Source: Eggerthellaceae bacterium (GTDB lineage Bacteria; Actinomycetota; Coriobacteriia; Coriobacteriales; Eggerthellaceae). Taken from it: a stretch of DNA of 32,346 nt. Location: NCBI GenBank assembly GCA_017432445.1, contig JAFRJC010000078.1, positions 1 to 32,346 on the forward strand, written 5' to 3'. Positions within the stretch are counted from its first letter, which is position 1; every line of letters starts with the position of its first letter. The translations under genes were made by a program, and so were the position numbers. This document shows, piece by piece, positions 29,743 through 32,346 of the stretch. Below the pieces are notes generated by a model that saw only the letters and a list, made by a program, of their open reading frames with translations, made no database searches and was not told where the DNA came from.

Positions 29743-30393
29743 TTACTCGCGTTCGTTGTTGGATGCCAGGTACAGCAGCGCGTTGCAGATGGCAGCTGCG
29801 ACGTTGGAGCCGCCCTTGCGGCCGCGCGCCACGATGTAGGGAACGTCCAACTCGCGGATGAGCTCCTTGGACTCCACGACGTTCACGAAGCCGACGGGCA
29901 CGCCCACGATGAGCTTCGGCGGCTCCATCGTGCCGGCCTTGAGCATGTCGTAAAGCGCCACCAAAGCCGTCGGCGCATTGCCGATTGCATACACGAGCGG
30001 CACGCCGAGCGCCGCCGCGCGCTCCATGCTGACGGTCGCGCGCGTGCAGCCGCGCTCCTTGGCCTCAGCTGCCACGTCTGGATCGGCGATGAAGTTGTAC
30101 GCCTGGCCACCAAACTTGGCCAGCACGCGCTTGTTCACGCCGGCGAGCGCCATGTTCGTGTCCGTGACGACCGAGCAACCGCTACGGAACGCTTCTACGC
30201 CCAAGCGCGTGGCGTCGGGCGAAAACGACAGGGTCTCGGCATATTCGAAATCGGCCGTCGTGTGGATGACGCGCTTGATCACGAGCTCGTTTTGCGGGTC
30301 GAGCGCGATGCCGCGCTCCTCGAGTTCCCGAGAGATGATCTGGAAGCTGCGTGTTTCGATCTCTGCCGGTTTAACGTATTCCAACTCCGCCAT
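29743..30393 (-). CDS. cobH: Precorrin-8X methylmutase CobH/CbiC
   Basis: 216 residues. It moves the C11 methyl group to C12 to form hydrogenobyrinic acid or its cobalt form. The catalytic-His segment RVIHTTADFEY (about 41-51) and SVVTDTNMALAGVNKR (about 73-88) are both present, as are ATVSMERAAALG and GVPVGFVNVVESK. ATG 30393 is chosen for AAAGGA 5 bases upstream; the open frame extends further but without a site. It is the first visible gene of the minus-strand cluster. No cobalamin riboswitch is recognisable in the roughly 100-base leader. Confidence 0.92.
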   Translation of the reverse strand: MAELEYVKPAEIETRSFQIISRELEERGIALDPQNELVIKRVIHTTADFEYAETLSFSPDATRLGVEAFRSGCSVVTDTNMALAGVNKRVLAKFGGQAYNFIADPDVAAEAKERGCTRATVSMERAAALGVPLVYAIGNAPTALVALYDMLKAGTMEPPKLIVGVPVGFVNVVESKELIRELDVPYIVARGRKGGSNVAAAICNALLYLASNNERE

Positions 30394-30549
30394 ACCAGTC
30401 CTTTCACACCGAAGTCTCGAACCATCGCAAGCGAATTCGCATGCGCGGTTTCGCCTTTGTTCTCTCATATCATGGCGCTATTCTACTGTGAGAGTTAGTG
30501 ATTTTTCATCGGGCGAATTGCCAATCGCCCGTTCCCCAGATAACAACCA

Positions 30550-30588
30550 TTGCAGCCGCGACGAGCACCATTTTCGTCGCGGCTGCAA
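30550..30588 (-). terminator. Strong terminator-like hairpin after nrdD
   Basis: A perfect 15-bp stem is formed by TTGCAGCCGCGACGA (30550-30564) and TCGTCGCGGCTGCAA (30574-30588) with a nine-base loop. It begins 24 bases after the nrdD stop. On the minus strand a moderately T-rich stretch follows. A second, smaller stem (CGGGCGA/TCGCCCG, 30510-30516 with 30525-30531) lies beyond it. Confidence 0.75.
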
Positions 30589-30612
30589 TCTCGGTTTCGT
30601 TGTAGTTTCCCG

Positions 30613-32346
30613 CTACCGCGTGACCCAGCCCTTGATGCTCGAAAGGCCACGGACAACCTCGGGCTCGTCGCCTTCGAGCGACACGAGCGACGGCGCCTGC
30701 ATAATCTTGTACTGGGTGACGAGCTCGCGGTTCTCATCGGCGTCGAGGGCGATGTAGTCCACGCCGGCCTGGTCGAGCAGGGCAGCAGCTGCCTTGCAGT
30801 TAGGGCACGTCTTCGTCTTGAAGAGAATCGTCTTCGCCTCGCCTTGCTCGAGCGCCGTCTGGATGAAGCTGTCTTCTTCCTGTGGTTCCTCTGCGCGCAT
30901 CAGCGGCATCGCGGGATCGCAACAGCCGCGCTCCTGGGTGGCTTCCCAGATGACGTCATCGATGGGAGCGGGATTGGGACCGGTATGCGTGAGCGTGGAG
31001 TGGGCGATGTCGTAGACGCGGCGGTCCTTGTACTCCTGGGCCTTGCCGTCGTTCCAGTTCTGGACGGGACGGTAGTAACCGGTGATGCGGCTGTAGACCT
31101 CGGTGTTCTCGCCGCAGTGCGGGCAGGTGAACTGCTCGCCGGTCAGATAGCCGTGGTTCTTGCACACCGAGTACGTCGGCGACATCGTGTAGTACGGCAG
31201 CTTGTAGTTCTCGGCGATCTTGCGCACCAGGTTCGCGGCAGCCTTCCAGTCGGGCAGCTTCTCGCCCAGGAACGCATGGAAAACGGTGCCCGAGGTGTAG
31301 AGCGTCTGCAGGTCGTCCTGGATGTCGAGCGCCGAGAACACGTCCTCGGTGTAGCCGACGGGCAGGTGCGAGGAGTTGGTGTAGTACGGCGTGCCGTTCA
31401 TGTTGGCCGTGATGATGTCCGGGAACTGCTCCTTGTCGTGCTTGGCGAAGCGGTAGGTCGTCGACTCGGCCGGCGTGGCTTCCAGGTTGTACAGGTCGCC
31501 GTATTGCTCCTGGTAGTCGCTCAGACGCTCGCGCATGTGGTTGAGCACGTCGCGCGCGAAGCGCTGCACGCGCTCGTCCGTGAGGTCGGCGCGCAGCCAC
31601 TTGGCGTTGAGGCCCACCTCGTTCATGCCGATGAGGCCGATCGTCGAGAAGTGGTTCTCGAACGTGCCCAGGTAGCGCTTCGTGTAGGGATACAGGCCCT
31701 TGTCGAGCAGCGTGGAGATGACCGTGCGCTTGGTCTTGAGGCTGCGGGCTGCGACGTCCATCAGGCGGTCGAGGCGCGCGTAGAAATCGGCCTCGTCAGT
31801 GGCCAGATACGCCAGGCGCGGCAGGTTGATGGTGACGACGCCGATGGAGCCGGTGGACTCGCCGGACCCGAAGAAGCCGCCGGACTTCTTGCGCAGCTCG
31901 CGCAGGTCCAGGCGCAGGCGACAGCACATCGAGCGCACATCGGAAGGCTCCATGTCGGAGTTGATGTAGTTGGAGAAGTACGGGGTGCCGTACTTGGCCG
32001 TCATCTCGAAGAGCAGCTTGTTGTTCTCGGTCTCTTCCCAGTTGAAATCACGGGTGATGGAGTACGTGGGAATGGGGTACTGGAAGCCGCGGCCGTTGGC
32101 GTCGCCTTCGATCATGATGTCGATGACGGCCTTGTTCACCATGTCCATCTCGGCCTGGCAGTCGCCATAGGTGAAGTCCTGCTCCTTGCCGCCGATGATG
32201 GCGGGCAGGTTCTTCAGGTCATTGGGCACGACCCAGTCAAGCGTGATGTTGCTGAACGGCGCCTGCGTGCCCCAGCGGCTGGGCGTGTTCACGCCGTAGA
32301 TGAACGACTGCACGCACTGCTTGACTTCCTTCTGCGACAGGTTGTC
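30613..32346 (-). CDS. nrdD: Anaerobic ribonucleoside-triphosphate reductase NrdD with C-terminal glutaredoxin-like domain (5' end outside window)
   Basis: About 578 residues are visible; the N-terminus lies past the window edge. It reduces ribonucleotides to deoxyribonucleotides under anoxia with a glycyl radical. SGGFFGSGESTGSIGVVTINL and NMNGTPYYTNSSHLPVG are catalytic-domain segments. CKNHGYLTGEQFTCPHC gives the zinc ribbon cysteines, and SRITGYYRPVQNW holds the radical Gly (codon at 31078-31080). After an acidic linker (EEPQEEDS), the last 70 or so residues are a thioredoxin-fold domain with a CPNC redox motif (ILFKTKTCPNCKAAAALLDQ) and the cis-Pro loop MQAPSLV. This built-in glutaredoxin-like part could supply electrons. 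The activase NrdG is not in view. Confidence 0.93.
   Translation of the reverse strand, partial: DNLSQKEVKQCVQSFIYGVNTPSRWGTQAPFSNITLDWVVPNDLKNLPAIIGGKEQDFTYGDCQAEMDMVNKAVIDIMIEGDANGRGFQYPIPTYSITRDFNWEETENNKLLFEMTAKYGTPYFSNYINSDMEPSDVRSMCCRLRLDLRELRKKSGGFFGSGESTGSIGVVTINLPRLAYLATDEADFYARLDRLMDVAARSLKTKRTVISTLLDKGLYPYTKRYLGTFENHFSTIGLIGMNEVGLNAKWLRADLTDERVQRFARDVLNHMRERLSDYQEQYGDLYNLEATPAESTTYRFAKHDKEQFPDIITANMNGTPYYTNSSHLPVGYTEDVFSALDIQDDLQTLYTSGTVFHAFLGEKLPDWKAAANLVRKIAENYKLPYYTMSPTYSVCKNHGYLTGEQFTCPHCGENTEVYSRITGYYRPVQNWNDGKAQEYKDRRVYDIAHSTLTHTGPNPAPIDDVIWEATQERGCCDPAMPLMRAEEPQEEDSFIQTALEQGEAKTILFKTKTCPNCKAAAALLDQAGVDYIALDADENRELVTQYKIMQAPSLVSLEGDEPEVVRGLSSIKGWVTR

Noticed and set aside
28104..29861. 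585-residue plus-strand open frame
   Set aside because: Antisense to the cobI-cobT fusion, whose motifs are unmistakable; the translation is a compositional shadow.
30394..30509. Cobalamin riboswitch ahead of cobH
   Set aside because: The leader is only about 100 bases and I could not find the conserved B12-box type sequence or the expected stem set.

Overview
The window looks like a chromosomal segment of a strictly anaerobic, high-GC actinobacterium, most likely of the Coriobacteriia (Eggerthellaceae: Eggerthella, Slackia, Adlercreutzia and relatives). The clues are GC-rich codon use with GAC/GCC/CTC preference, purine-rich Shine-Dalgarno sites, lipoproteins whose mature N-termini are long Ser/Ala/Glu tracts, an anaerobic (class III) ribonucleotide reductase and a corrinoid pathway. 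This placement rests on protein style and gene content, not on a marker gene.

Layout. 139-1125 (-): a DUF559/VSR-like nuclease-fold protein. 1304-1816: a non-coding array of palindromic repeats that turns into four exact 42-bp steps. 2005-2664 (+): a stand-alone methionine-synthase-activation-like protein. 2699-2895: a 197-bp element with 29-bp terminal inverted repeats. 3032-6728 (+): a partner-switching module (STAS, membrane PP2C phosphatase fused to a GHKL kinase, STAS) in which the kinase domain is cut by an in-frame amber codon. 6824-13508 (+): three paralogous CmpB-type (PF06541-like) membrane proteins, with a CtpE-like P-type ATPase between the second and third. 13638-14347: a small XRE regulator with a striking operator/promoter and a small membrane protein. 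14431-17674: a lipoprotein, a DUF1295 membrane enzyme, an 80-aa protein, a cupin and an HD-domain protein. 17946-21553: a phosphate ABC transporter, pstS - pstC/pstA fusion - pstB, followed by a soluble HAD protein of the P-type-ATPase-like type and an ArsB/NhaD/SLC13-type permease. 23514-25072: divergent Zn-dependent phospholipase C-like and Nudix genes. 25135-30393 (-): a corrin/cobalamin cluster, read cobH, cobI-cobT fusion, cobU, cobS, short CobU-like protein, NifX-like protein, flavodoxin. 30613-32346 (-): nrdD, cut by the window edge, with a C-terminal glutaredoxin-like domain.

How the parts fit. The STAS/phosphatase/kinase set should sense an extracytoplasmic or membrane signal and switch a sigma factor or another STAS partner; it lies directly upstream of, and in the same direction as, the CmpB/P-type ATPase genes, which are candidate outputs or partners. 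The pst genes import phosphate. The cob genes cover one corrin-ring step pair (CobI, CobH) and most of nucleotide-loop assembly (CobT, CobU, CobS). Nearly every intergenic gap holds a long-stem hairpin without a U-tract, a recurring feature of the whole window.

The observations I rate highest are the amber codon at the position of the catalytic glutamate in the kinase N-box, the CmpB-CmpB-ATPase-CmpB locus, and the 1304-1816 repeat array. All family assignments are from reading motifs by eye; no database search was possible.
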